Shown here: piece after piece, positions 38,358-48,999 of the stretch
Numbering within the stretch: position 1 is the first letter of the stretch
Layout of the letters: each line of letters begins with the position of its first letter
Assembly (NCBI RefSeq): GCF_009873495.1
Contig: NZ_CP046703.1
Coordinates: forward strand, 5,608,501-5,672,500
Reading direction: 5' to 3'
DNA length: 64,000 nucleotides
Source: Nostoc sp. ATCC 53789
GTDB taxonomy: Bacteria; Cyanobacteriota; Cyanobacteriia; Cyanobacteriales; Nostocaceae
The notes under the pieces: model-generated
The model's database searches: none
The model's input: the letters and a program-made list of their open reading frames with translations, nothing else
What the model was told of the DNA's origin: nothing
Made by a program: the position numbers and the translations under genes

Positions 38358-39416
38358 ATGGGCAAATTTAGACGCGTACCCGTTGGGATTGTTGGCGCGT
38401 CGGGCTATGGCGAAGTGCAGTTAGTACGGCTACTGATGGATCATCCAGAAGTCGAACTGGTTTATTTAGGCGGTGAGAGTAGTATCGGTAAATCCTTTGG
38501 GGATTTGTACCCGCATCTGGCTCATACCGCTAATCTACCAATAGAAGCGGTAGAACCAGAAATAATTGCTCATCGCTGTGAAGTAGTTTTCCTGTCTTTA
38601 CCAAATGGTCTGGCTTGCCAAATCGCGCCCAAACTATTAGAAAAAGGATGTAAAGTGCTGGATCTGAGTGCAGACTATCGGTTCAGGGATTTGACAACTT
38701 ATACAAATTGGTATGGCATTGAGAGAAGCGATCGCACCATTGCAGCTACAGCAGTTTATGGATTACCAGAACTTTATCGTGATCGCATTGCCGAAGCTCA
38801 ACTTATTGGCTGTCCTGGTTCCTATCCCACTGCGAGTCTCCTTGCACTTTCGCCACTCTTAAAGCAAGGCTTAATCGTTCCAGAAACAGCTATTATCGAT
38901 GCCAAGGCTGGCACATCTAGCAGTGGACGGCAACCTCAAACCAACTTATTACTATCTGAAGCAGATAATTCCATCGCAGCTTTCAATATCGGCCGTCACC
39001 GTCATACCCCAGAAATTGAGCAAATTTGCAGTGACTTAGCTGGTCACGAACTGATGATCCAATTTACACCGCATCTTGTCCCAATGGTACGCGGGATTTT
39101 GGCAACGGTATATGCCAAGATGAGCGATCCCGGTCTAGTGCGAGATGACTTAATCACAATTTTCTCAGCCTTCTACCGCAACTCTCCTTGGGTAAAAGTC
39201 TGCGGTAGCGGCATTTACCCCCAAACCAAGTGGGCTAACGGCAGCAATCTTTGTTACATCGGCGTAGAAGTTGACTCGCGCACAGGTCGGGTGATTGTCA
39301 TGTCGGCAATTGACAATCTAATTAAAGGGCAAGCGGGTCAAGCGATTCAATGTCTAAACCTAATGATGGGCTGGGATGAAACTTTGGGGTTGCCCAAGTT
39401 GGGGTTTTATCCATGA
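38358..39416 (+). CDS. argC: N-acetyl-gamma-glutamyl-phosphate reductase, catalytic Cys replaced by Ser
   Basis: A 352-aa ArgC-type enzyme, which reduces N-acetylglutamyl phosphate to the semialdehyde in arginine synthesis. The Rossmann motif [10 protein letters not shown] (about 9-18), [16 protein letters not shown] and the histidine region [11 protein letters not shown] are conserved. The catalytic motif, normally PGCYPT, reads CPGSYPTAS: Ser155 (codon TCC, 38820-38822) replaces the nucleophilic Cys. Cys152 two residues before the Gly is retained. Unless Cys152 substitutes or the base is a sequencing error, reductase activity should be lost; a second argC elsewhere in the genome would explain tolerance. 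The ATG at 38358 is preceded by ATAAGGAT. Confidence 0.92.
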   Translation: MGKFRRVPVGIVGASGYGEVQLVRLLMDHPEVELVYLGGESSIGKSFGDLYPHLAHTANLPIEAVEPEIIAHRCEVVFLSLPNGLACQIAPKLLEKGCKVLDLSADYRFRDLTTYTNWYGIERSDRTIAATAVYGLPELYRDRIAEAQLIGCPGSYPTASLLALSPLLKQGLIVPETAIIDAKAGTSSSGRQPQTNLLLSEADNSIAAFNIGRHRHTPEIEQICSDLAGHELMIQFTPHLVPMVRGILATVYAKMSDPGLVRDDLITIFSAFYRNSPWVKVCGSGIYPQTKWANGSNLCYIGVEVDSRTGRVIVMSAIDNLIKGQAGQAIQCLNLMMGWDETLGLPKLGFYP

Positions 39417-39435
39417 TTGAGAATTGGGAAGAGGA

Positions 39436-39520
39436 CTTGGGGACAAGGAGAATTGGGGACAAGGGGAAAGACTTGTTTCAAGTTCTCACCTCTTGTCCCC
39501 TTGTCCCCTTGTCTCCCCAG
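39436..39520. terminator. Bidirectional hairpin between argC and eno
   Basis: Repeats of TTGGGGACAAGG (39438-39470) pair with CTTGTCCCCTTGTCCCC (39490-39515), giving a long GC-rich stem between convergent genes. It is built from the GGGGACAAGG repeat family rather than being a classical terminator. Confidence 0.55.
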
Positions 39521-39523
39521 TCT

Positions 39524-41233
<1,710 letters not shown>

Positions 41234-41668
41234 ATGCGATTACTACATACAATGCTACGGGTAGCAAATCTGGAAGAGTCGTTAAAGTTCTACTGTGAAC
41301 TTTTGGGTATGAAATTACTGCGCCGAAAAGATTATCCAGGGGGAGAATTTACCTTGGCTTTTGTGGGCTATGGTGACGAAAGCGACAACGCAGTAATTGA
41401 ACTAACCTACAACTGGGGTGTGGAAAAGTACGAATTGGGTAATGCTTACGGTCACATTGCCCTTGGGGTTGATGATATTTACGCTACCTGTGAAGAAATC
41501 CGCAATCAGGGCGGTAAAGTCGTGCGCGAACCAGGGCCGATGAAACATGGTTCGACAGTAATTGCTTTTGTGGAAGATCCAGATGGGTATAAAATTGAGC
41601 TGATTCAACTAGGATCTCAAGGTTCGGCAGCCAAACAGGAATCACAAGAGCAACTTGTGAGTCAGTAA
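41234..41668 (+). CDS. gloA: Lactoylglutathione lyase (glyoxalase I)
   Basis: A 144-aa metalloenzyme turning the methylglyoxal-glutathione hemithioacetal into lactoylglutathione. The N-terminal [20 protein letters not shown] holds the first metal His (His5). [28 protein letters not shown] holds the Glu and second His, and [11 protein letters not shown] the last Glu. The length is that of a single-domain bacterial GloA. The start ATG is at 41234. It stands alone, upstream of a TnpB-type relic. Confidence 0.96.
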   Translation: MRLLHTMLRVANLEESLKFYCELLGMKLLRRKDYPGGEFTLAFVGYGDESDNAVIELTYNWGVEKYELGNAYGHIALGVDDIYATCEEIRNQGGKVVREPGPMKHGSTVIAFVEDPDGYKIELIQLGSQGSAAKQESQEQLVSQ

Positions 41669-41677
41669 TTCTTATAA

Positions 41678-41873
41678 GTGAACTACCGCGCTGTAAGACG
41701 GACGGAGCTTCCCAATTCATCGGGAACAGCCTCCAGAACTTTGTAGTTCTATTGGTCTGACATTCTCTCCAAGGGCAGGAGTCCTGGTTCCTAAGATCCA
41801 AACCTTTCTCTTGCGACACATACCTATCCAGCTTGGTTTTCGCTTACGGCATTGGTGGTCAAGATAATCCAAA
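41678..41873 (-). ncRNA. IS200/IS605 right end with possible TnpB guide-RNA relic, copy B
   Basis: The minus-strand counterpart of 25706-25897. Read on the minus strand it begins AATGCCGTAAGCGAAAACC, passes GCCCTTGGAGAGAATG and ends GAAGCTCCGTCCG...GCGGTAGTTCAC, a typical right end of TnpB-carrying IS605-family elements. Stops break any TnpB reading. No transposase or intact tnpB is present. Confidence 0.55.
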
Positions 41874-41904
41874 GCTTATCAGAAAATTTTGGTGCTTCGT
41901 CATA

Positions 41905-41948
41905 CATCCGGTATTGTTTTTGTTTACACAAAAAAACAATAGCGGATG
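41905..41948. repeat. Strong hairpin near TnpB relic copy B
   Basis: 17-bp arms CATCCGGTATTGTTTTT (41905-41921) and AAAAACAATAGCGGATG (41932-41948) with one mismatch and a 10-base loop. It could be a subterminal hairpin of the same decayed IS605-type element, or an independent terminator. Confidence 0.6.
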
Positions 41949-42259
41949 CAATCCTTAGTACCCGCTCACAATCCCCACCTTATGAGTACATTGTTCGCGT
42001 TAGCGTCTCGCAGAGAAAGTGGGGACTTCCCCGACACGTTAAATTAGAAAATAGGTAGTAGATTAAACTATCACCAAATTACCATTCCTAAATTGCCACT
42101 GGAGATACACACGGATATACGCTGAGAATGTTTGGATAATTAGGGACTGGGGACTAGGCACTAGGAATTAGTGACTAAGTAAAAGTTTTTCCAATCCCCA
42201 ATATCCAGTCCCCAATGCCCAATCCCTAAACTAAAAATCAAAATTCCAAAATTATAAAG

Positions 42260-44902
42260 ATGCAACCTACAGATCCGAATAAATTTACTGATAAAGCCTG
42301 GGAAGCAATTGTTAAATCTCAGGATATAGTCCGTGCTTATCAACAACAGCAACTAGATGTTGAACATTTAATTATTGCCCTGTTAGAAGAACCCACTAGT
42401 CTAGCAATACGTATCCTGGCTCGATCTGAGGTCGATCCAATCCGCTTTCAACAGCAGTTAGAAGCCTTTATCCAACGTCAGCCCAAAGTTGGTAAAAGCG
42501 ATCAGCTTTATCTTAGCCGTAGTTTAGACGTTTTACTAGATAAAGCTGAGGAAGCTAGAGTCAGGATGAAAGACTCCTACATTTCCGTAGAACATATACT
42601 TTTGGCTTTTGCTGAAGATGATCGCATTGGACGAAAGATCCTCAAAAGCTTTAGTGCGGACGCAGCTAAACTAGAAGCTACTATCAAAGCCGTTCGCGGT
42701 AGCCAAAAGGTAACAGATCAAAGCCCAGAATCGCGCTATGAAGCTTTACAAAAATTTGGCAGAGATTTGACAGAACAGGCAAAAGCTGGAAAACTCGACC
42801 CAGTAATTGGGCGAGATGACGAAATTCGGCGGGTAATTCAAGTATTGTCTCGTCGGAGCAAAAATAACCCCGTATTGATTGGTGAACCTGGGGTAGGTAA
42901 AACTGCGATCGCAGAAGCTTTAGCACAACGGATGGTAAACGGTGATGTTCCCGAATCGCTGAAAAACCGCCAACTCATCTCTTTAGACATCGGTAGTTTA
43001 ATTGCTGGGGCAAAATTGCGAGGAGAATTTGAAGAACGCCTGAAAGCTGTCCTCAAAGAAGTTATGGACTCTAACGGGCAAATTGTCCTATTTATCGACG
43101 AACTACATACCGTAGTCGGTACAGGTTCCAGCCAACAAGGGGCAATGGATGCCGGAAATCTGCTTAAACCAATGCTGGCGCGGGGAGAACTACGTTGTAT
43201 TGGCGCAACTACCCTCGACGAGTTCCGCAAACACATTGAGAAAGATGCCGCCCTAGAACGCCGCTTTCAGCAAGTATTTGTCGATCAACCAAGTGTGGAA
43301 AATACTATTTCCATTTTGCGGGGGTTGAAAGAACGCTACGAAGTGCATCACAACGTCAAAATTTCTGATTCGGCTTTGGTAGCAGCAGCAACTCTATCAG
43401 CGCGTTATATTAGCGATCGCTTCTTACCAGATAAAGCCATCGATTTGGTAGATGAAGCCGCAGCACAGTTGAAAATGGAGATTACCTCCAAACCAGCAGA
43501 ATTGGAAACCATCGATCGCCGCCTCATGCAGTTAGAAATGGAAAAGCTGTCATTAGCTGGCGAAGAAAAAGGTACTCCTCAAACAAAAGAGCGTTTGGAG
43601 CGCATTGAGCAAGAAATCGCCAATTTGACTGAAAAACAGCAAGTATTTAACGAGCAATGGCAAGGTGAAAAGCAGATATTGGAGGCGATCAGCGCTTTAA
43701 AGAAAGAAGAAGATGCGCTGCGGGTGCAAATTGAACAGGCGGAACGTGCTTATGACTTAAATAAAGCTGCTCAACTGAAATATGGCAAATTGGAAGGAGT
43801 ACAGCACGAGCGTGAAGCCAAGGAAGCGAGCCTTTTAGAAATTCAAAACCAAGGTTCCACGTTGTTGCGAGAACAAGTCACCGAAGCCGATATTGCCGAA
43901 ATCGTCGCCAAGTGGACAGGAATTCCCGTCAATCGCTTATTAGAATCAGAACGGCAAAAATTGCTCCAACTAGAAAGTCATTTGCATCAACGAGTCATTG
44001 GGCAAGAAGAGGCTGTAGAAGCCGTAGCAGCAGCCATTCGCCGCGCCCGTGCGGGGATGAAAGATCCCTCGCGTCCCATTGGTTCATTTTTGTTCATGGG
44101 CCCCACAGGAGTGGGCAAAACCGAACTTGCGCGTGCTTTAGCTCAGTTTCTCTTTGATTCTGATGATGCCTTGGTGCGCTTGGATATGTCTGAGTATATG
44201 GAAAAACACTCAGTTTCTCGGTTAGTGGGAGCGCCTCCAGGATACGTAGGCTATGAAGAAGGCGGTCAACTTTCCGAGGCTGTTCGCCGCCGTCCTTACT
44301 CAGTGGTGCTACTGGATGAAGTGGAAAAAGCGCACCCCGATGTGTTCAATATTTTGTTGCAGGTGTTAGATGATGGGAGGATTACTGACTCTCAGGGAAG
44401 GACGGTAGATTTTCGCAACAGCGTTATTGTCATGACAAGTAACATAGGTAGCGAACATATTTTGGATGTATCTGGTGATGATTCCCAGTATGAAACGATG
44501 CGGAAGCGGGTAATGGAAGGTTTGCGATCGCATTTCCGCCCGGAATTTCTCAACCGCGTCGATGATATTATTCTCTTCCATACCCTCAATCGCACGGAAA
44601 TGCGGCAAATCATCCGTATTCAACTCAAGCGGGTAGAAAATCTCCTGCGCGAGCAAAAAATCTTCTTTGAGATATCCCAAGCAGCTTGCGATCATCTTGT
44701 CGAATCAGGCTATGACCCAGTTTATGGTGCGCGTCCACTCAAACGCGCAATTCAGCGAGAAGTAGAAAACCCCCTCGCCACCAAGTTGTTGGAGAATACT
44801 TTTATCTCTGGAGACACCATTATCATTGACAAAAATGAAAATGGTCTGTCTTTTAGTAAAAAAGTGCTGGTGAAGGTGTCAGTACCACAGATTGCTACAT
44901 AG
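42260..44902 (+). CDS. clpB: ATP-dependent chaperone ClpB
   Basis: An 880-aa Hsp100 disaggregase that works with the DnaK system. An N-terminal Clp_N double repeat (about 1-150) is followed by AAA-1 with Walker [15 protein letters not shown] and Walker [14 protein letters not shown]. The coiled-coil M-domain (about 410-520) distinguishes ClpB from ClpC. AAA-2 has [14 protein letters not shown], and the last part is the C-terminal D2-small domain. Length is normal for a cyanobacterial ClpB. The start ATG at 42260 is immediately downstream of repeat-rich DNA. No CIRCE-like element (TTAGCACTC) was seen upstream. Confidence 0.97.
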   Translation: MQPTDPNKFTDKAWEAIVKSQDIVRAYQQQQLDVEHLIIALLEEPTSLAIRILARSEVDPIRFQQQLEAFIQRQPKVGKSDQLYLSRSLDVLLDKAEEARVRMKDSYISVEHILLAFAEDDRIGRKILKSFSADAAKLEATIKAVRGSQKVTDQSPESRYEALQKFGRDLTEQAKAGKLDPVIGRDDEIRRVIQVLSRRSKNNPVLIGEPGVGKTAIAEALAQRMVNGDVPESLKNRQLISLDIGSLIAGAKLRGEFEERLKAVLKEVMDSNGQIVLFIDELHTVVGTGSSQQGAMDAGNLLKPMLARGELRCIGATTLDEFRKHIEKDAALERRFQQVFVDQPSVENTISILRGLKERYEVHHNVKISDSALVAAATLSARYISDRFLPDKAIDLVDEAAAQLKMEITSKPAELETIDRRLMQLEMEKLSLAGEEKGTPQTKERLERIEQEIANLTEKQQVFNEQWQGEKQILEAISALKKEEDALRVQIEQAERAYDLNKAAQLKYGKLEGVQHEREAKEASLLEIQNQGSTLLREQVTEADIAEIVAKWTGIPVNRLLESERQKLLQLESHLHQRVIGQEEAVEAVAAAIRRARAGMKDPSRPIGSFLFMGPTGVGKTELARALAQFLFDSDDALVRLDMSEYMEKHSVSRLVGAPPGYVGYEEGGQLSEAVRRRPYSVVLLDEVEKAHPDVFNILLQVLDDGRITDSQGRTVDFRNSVIVMTSNIGSEHILDVSGDDSQYETMRKRVMEGLRSHFRPEFLNRVDDIILFHTLNRTEMRQIIRIQLKRVENLLREQKIFFEISQAACDHLVESGYDPVYGARPLKRAIQREVENPLATKLLENTFISGDTIIIDKNENGLSFSKKVLVKVSVPQIAT

Positions 44903-45010
44903 TCTAAGAAGGCGATCGCTACATCAGTTTATATTTAGTAATTTATGTGCGATCGCTTTTAATTTAAGCTGCTTAAAACTGAGATTTAATATACAAATTT
45001 CATACTTCTT

Positions 45011-45313
45011 TTAAGCATTTTTCTTCTGATTTGCATAGTCATCATAAAGTCCTTCATCTTTTAATATATAGCCATTCAAAAAGCCATCATGGTTACAGAT
45101 GCTTTCAATTTCTTCCGCATGAATTATGTTTTCATTCTCAGTTTCCCAGTCTTCACCATCCAAAACTGAGAATTCTGTTAATTCCGGGTCATTCAAAAAA
45201 TCTTTGGCTATAGCGGCGATCAAAGGTTCAAGTATTTTGTGACGTTCTGCCAAAGATAGGCTAGCAATTTCTTGGAGAGATAGCTGTTTTTGCTCTTGGG
45301 CATTTTCTGACAT
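45011..45313 (-). CDS. Small acidic protein, antitoxin-like pattern
   Basis: A 100-aa acidic protein. LSLQEIASLSLAERHKILEPLIAAIAKDFLNDPELTEFSVLDGEDWE resembles short cyanobacterial proteins that often precede toxin genes, but no toxin ORF is adjacent, so I leave it unassigned. It is the last gene of a co-directional run with the TPR and AAA genes, 140 bp after the TPR stop. The start ATG is at 45313, preceded on the minus strand by GGAACAC. Confidence 0.65.
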   Translation of the reverse strand: MSENAQEQKQLSLQEIASLSLAERHKILEPLIAAIAKDFLNDPELTEFSVLDGEDWETENENIIHAEEIESICNHDGFLNGYILKDEGLYDDYANQKKNA

Positions 45314-45453
45314 TTGATTTGTGTTCCTGAAGATCGGTTAACTTTAGATTTAGTAATGTATAGGCATCGCTGTTAATTTTAGTTAGTCTTTTTAGTCGAA
45401 ATGAGAAGGCGATCGCTACATTAATCTCTACATTAATTTAGTCTTTATAGCGG

Positions 45454-47016
45454 TTATAGAATTAAAGCTTGAAACCGCTCATCTTCCCGAATACTATCAA
45501 AATCTGAGTCAGTTTTTGCTATCTCTTGATATTTTTCACGATTCAGATTAATTGCTTGTTGTAAGTTTTCTACTGCTTGCTCAATATTACCTTGTAGAGC
45601 ATAATAGCAAGCTTTGCCATACCAAGCTTGGTGTAAATCTGGTTGAAATTTCAGTGATTGGTCGTAGGATGCGATCGCTTCTTCATTGCGTCCTAAATGA
45701 CCTAGTGTAATGCCCCGATTGTACCAAACTTCGTGTTTATCTGGTTGAAATTTCAGTGCTTGGTCGTAGGATGCGATCGCTTCTTCATTGCGTCCTAAAT
45801 CATGTAGCGCATTGCCCCGATTGTACCAAGCTTCGTGTAAATCAGGTTTGATTTTCAGTGCTTGGTCGTAGGATGCGACCGCTTCTTCAAAGCGTCCTAA
45901 ATGGCCTAGTGTAATGCCCCGATTGTTCCAAGCTTGGTGGTCATTTGGTTTAAATTTCAGTGCTTGGTCGTAGGATGCGATCGCTTCTTCATTGCGCCCC
46001 AAATTAAGTAACGCATTACCTTTATAGTACCAAGCCTCGTGGAAATCAGATTTAAATTTCAGTGCTTGGTCGTAGGATGTGATCGCTTCTTCATTGTGTC
46101 CCAAATCAAGTAACGCATTACCTTTACTGTACCAAGCTTGGTGGTCATTTGGTTTAAATTTCAGTGCTTGGTCGTAGGATACGATCGCTTCTGCATTGCG
46201 TGCTAATTCACATAGCGCATAACCACGATTGTGCCAAGCTTCGTGGGAATCAGGTTTAATTTTCAGTACTTGGTCGTAGTATGCAATCGCTGCTTCATAT
46301 TCCTTAGCAGTGATTAATAAAGTTCCCAGTTCAAATAGTAAGTGAGCCTTACAATTTTCTGTCTGATGTCTTTCTACTAACAAGTCTTTAATTTCCAGGA
46401 TTTTTTCAATTTTTTCTTCTGGACGAAGTTTCAAATATTCTTTATAGTCTGCTTCTAGAAGTAGTCGATTTGATTCTTTTTCTACCACTTCTGGCGTTGT
46501 AGGTAATTCAAACACCCCAGAACGCCAATCAAAAAAATCTGGGGCGCGATGGATAAAATAGTTGATCGAAAATGAACGCAAGATAAAAACAAAGCTAATC
46601 GGAAAATCATCTCTAAAGCGTTCTCGCTGTTGATTTAAGTGATTTAAAATATGCGGAACACTGGTTAGATTGCTAAATTGTCCTTCAGTAATTTCCCCAA
46701 AAGTTCTTTTTTCATATTTGTATAAAGAATATTCCAGACCTTTAATCAATAAAATATCAATTTCCTTATCTTTAATAAAGTTTGCCACTCGCTCATATAA
46801 ATTATCAATTGCTTCAACCAAGCGTAAAACCGCTATCTTCTTCTGCGGAATTTTATGGGTAAGTTTGACAATTAAATTATCTGCTTCCACAGGTGTACAT
46901 TGGACAAAAAACAAACCAAATCCTGATTTTCGCTTCAGTGCGCGAAGCAAGTTTTGATAAGCTTCTTCTGGTTCTGGGGGTAAATCATCATCCCAATCAC
47001 TAAAATTTGGGTTCAT
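45454..47016 (-). CDS. TPR protein with degenerate NTPase-like N-terminal domain
   Basis: About 520 aa. Residues ~1-190 look like a P-loop-fold domain without a usable Walker A: the expected loop reads FVQCTPVEADNLIV, a Walker-B-like strand is DILLIKGLEYS, and NQQRERFRDDFPISFVFILR with PDFFDWRSGVFELP matches the sensor region of STAND-type proteins. Residues ~235-510 are eight TPRs with near-identical units (ASYDQALKFKPDxHxAW). I chose ATG 47016 (MNPNFSDW); a longer ORF to 47115 adds basic residues encoded partly by repeat DNA. It follows the ATPase gene and may be its partner. Function unknown. Confidence 0.85.
   Translation of the reverse strand: MNPNFSDWDDDLPPEPEEAYQNLLRALKRKSGFGLFFVQCTPVEADNLIVKLTHKIPQKKIAVLRLVEAIDNLYERVANFIKDKEIDILLIKGLEYSLYKYEKRTFGEITEGQFSNLTSVPHILNHLNQQRERFRDDFPISFVFILRSFSINYFIHRAPDFFDWRSGVFELPTTPEVVEKESNRLLLEADYKEYLKLRPEEKIEKILEIKDLLVERHQTENCKAHLLFELGTLLITAKEYEAAIAYYDQVLKIKPDSHEAWHNRGYALCELARNAEAIVSYDQALKFKPNDHQAWYSKGNALLDLGHNEEAITSYDQALKFKSDFHEAWYYKGNALLNLGRNEEAIASYDQALKFKPNDHQAWNNRGITLGHLGRFEEAVASYDQALKIKPDLHEAWYNRGNALHDLGRNEEAIASYDQALKFQPDKHEVWYNRGITLGHLGRNEEAIASYDQSLKFQPDLHQAWYGKACYYALQGNIEQAVENLQQAINLNREKYQEIAKTDSDFDSIREDERFQALIL
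45590..46310 (-). repeat. 102-bp TPR-coding tandem repeats
   Basis: Seven to eight 102-bp units with strong DNA similarity (e.g. cagtgcttggtcgtaggatg recurring every 102 bp), encoding the TPR array. The nucleotide-level identity indicates recent duplication or gene conversion. Confidence 0.85.
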
Positions 47017-47252
47017 GAAAGTTTCGCTACGGCGTAACCGTTCACGGGGGGGGGAGAATTTACTACAAAGCCTCAAAACTTTGTTCAGCAAGCTTTTTAG
47101 CCGATTTAGTATCATTAAAAAACTATGCCTAAAGTGGTAAAGACGATTTGCAAGACAGTATAGAACTTTGGATTATTAAGAATAATCAGTAAAAAACCTA
47201 ATCTAGGCTAGTTTTTTTGCTGATTTCATTGAATTTCATATCGGGCATTTTT

Positions 47253-48587
47253 TTACCCTCCGTGAACGGTTAGCGCTACGGCTTCTTTAAATTCTGGAAT
47301 TCCTTGAATCAATGGATGAATATCATACCAACGCTGCATTTCTCCATCATCATCCAAATAGCGGTATTCTAAAAGACATCGGTTATACATCAAACTGCGA
47401 TATCGGTCATCATTAATAATCCGCTTAGAACAAGATACTTCCGCTAACAAACACCATTGATGATTTTCCACAGCGCGGCGATAAGTATCTCTGGCTTGAG
47501 TAATTGCTCGTCGCACCGCCTTTTCTGAAACAGGTAACTCTTCAGTGCGTCCAAAGGCATCTTGAGTTAACAATAGCAAATTCCTCACATGACCTCCACT
47601 CATCAAACAAAGTCTGTCTAAGGTTTGGGGACTGTCGAAAATTTCTGTTTCTAGTGATAGTTCTGGTGCAATTTGCCGGACTCGCTTCTTAATTACTTCC
47701 TTAACTTTCTTGAGTCCTGGCTGATAAACTTCTCCCTCGAAAGTTTTTACCATAATCATCGGCAAAATATGGGGGTCGCCGTAGATATCTCTGAGGTCTG
47801 TTGCCCTTGTAGAATAGACCATTGAAATGGGAACAGTGTAAATCAAATGGCAATCTAAAGCTTGAAGTTGTTCGCTACGGTCTAAAAAGACTTCTTCATA
47901 GTTGGTGCGTTCTCCATCTTTGACTAATACCATCCGATCTAAGTTATCGACAATTACCGCCAGTTTCTTGTAGCCATTAGGTAAGTGCTGTTTTGCATCC
48001 AGCAGAAACTCATTTAACACTTGAATTAATGTGACGGTGTAAGGATCAATTTTTTGGCGAATCTTCTGGCGCAATTCAGGAACAGCCCTTAAATTTGCAG
48101 TTAACTTAGCAAATTGAGTTAGCTGTGCTTCTACTCCCAGACTCTCAAATTCTATGGGAGTCTGCGCTAAATCTTTCAAATCTTCCCAACGACCTTTCAA
48201 CCAGTCGAGTATAGGACGAGGACTAGCAATTTCTTTTAAATCTTTGAGCAAACGGCGCGTACAGGCGAGGAGAATATCTGTATATTGGGCATCTTCAGAA
48301 TCGATATCCTCTTCATCAGCCGCAAAATACACAACATAAAATTCCTGATTTTCTAAATATTTCTTTAACCTGAGTAATTCTGTAGACTTACCCGCACCCC
48401 GATGACCAGAATACAATTGACAAGTATTTGTATCTGCTAATCGCATCCGATTTCCCAACTCTTGTTCAATATCCGCATCTCCCCGCACATCCTGACAATC
48501 TACATATTTTGGATCGCCTGCTGGTAAGGGTTCAAAGGGGTTAAAGGCATTGTAGAGTTTTGCGAGTAAGTCAGAACTATTAACCAT
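47253..48587 (-). CDS. AAA/STAND-like ATPase
   Basis: About 444 aa. The N-terminus FNPFEPLPAGDPKYVDCQDVRGDADIE leads to Walker A YSGHRGAGKSTELLRLK (about 55-71); Walker B is LAVIVDNLDRMV (about 215), followed by a sensor region CHLIYTVPISMVYSTR. The C-terminal third has helical and winged-helix-like character (LCLMSGGHVRNLLLLTQDAF), as in AAA/STAND regulators with ORC/Cdc6-like lids. The partner is probably the TPR protein 236 bp downstream. I chose ATG 48587 (MVNSSDLL) over 48605. Role inferred only: an NTP-driven switch in signalling, stress or defence. Confidence 0.85.
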   Translation of the reverse strand: MVNSSDLLAKLYNAFNPFEPLPAGDPKYVDCQDVRGDADIEQELGNRMRLADTNTCQLYSGHRGAGKSTELLRLKKYLENQEFYVVYFAADEEDIDSEDAQYTDILLACTRRLLKDLKEIASPRPILDWLKGRWEDLKDLAQTPIEFESLGVEAQLTQFAKLTANLRAVPELRQKIRQKIDPYTVTLIQVLNEFLLDAKQHLPNGYKKLAVIVDNLDRMVLVKDGERTNYEEVFLDRSEQLQALDCHLIYTVPISMVYSTRATDLRDIYGDPHILPMIMVKTFEGEVYQPGLKKVKEVIKKRVRQIAPELSLETEIFDSPQTLDRLCLMSGGHVRNLLLLTQDAFGRTEELPVSEKAVRRAITQARDTYRRAVENHQWCLLAEVSCSKRIINDDRYRSLMYNRCLLEYRYLDDDGEMQRWYDIHPLIQGIPEFKEAVALTVHGG

Positions 48588-48605
48588 AGGTAAAAAATAT
48601 AGCAA

Positions 48606-48999
48606 TCATGCTCATAATAATGGAGATTAAGCAGAGACGCGATTAATCGCGTCTCTACTAGGAAGTAGGGAAATCCGAATCAGAAATGGGGGCAAACAAT
48701 GCTCAAAAAAGGTGCGATCGCCTAAGCTATGCTTTTAAAATCCTAATTGGTATCATGTCCTTCTGTATTCTCCGGGTTTATCCTGGAAAGCAGAGGGCTA
48801 GGGCTTTTTTTCAAAGTCTTAGATCCCCCCAACCCCCCTTAAAAAGGGGGGCTAAGAATTTCTTAAAGTCCCCCCTTTTTAAGGGGGATTTAGGGGTATC
48901 TAAAAAATTAGGAGGCTAAACGAATAGTTTGAAAACACGCCCTAGGCTGTATAAGCCACTATCATCATTTCAGATACTAACATCGAAAAATTACCAATT
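48606..48999. other. Gap before htpG holding palindromes and a MITE
   Basis: Contains a perfect palindrome AGAGACGCGATTAATCGCGTC... (48633-48656) and the MITE at 48797-48947. Divergent promoters for the ATPase gene and htpG should lie here. Confidence 0.6.
48797..48947. mobile_element. MITE-like element upstream of htpG
   Basis: Ends GCTAGGGCTTTTTTTCAAA and TTTGAAAACACGCCCTAGG are imperfect inverted repeats. The core (48818-48902) is the AGATCCCCCC palindrome shared with 4921-5001 and 33719-33787. It ends about 50 bp before the htpG start, so it may influence htpG transcription. Confidence 0.65.

Larger units (their letters stand above)
41669..42259. other. 591-bp gap before clpB
   Basis: Contains relic copy B, the hairpin at 41905-41948, and a GGGGACTGGGGACTAGG / CCAATCCCCAATATCCAGTC inverted repeat (42146-42225). 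No gene. clpB regulatory signals must lie within or beside these repeats. Confidence 0.6.

Noticed and set aside
45011-45313. Toxin-antitoxin operon call for the small acidic gene
   Set aside because: The N-terminal pattern is antitoxin-like, but no toxin reading frame is found beside it.
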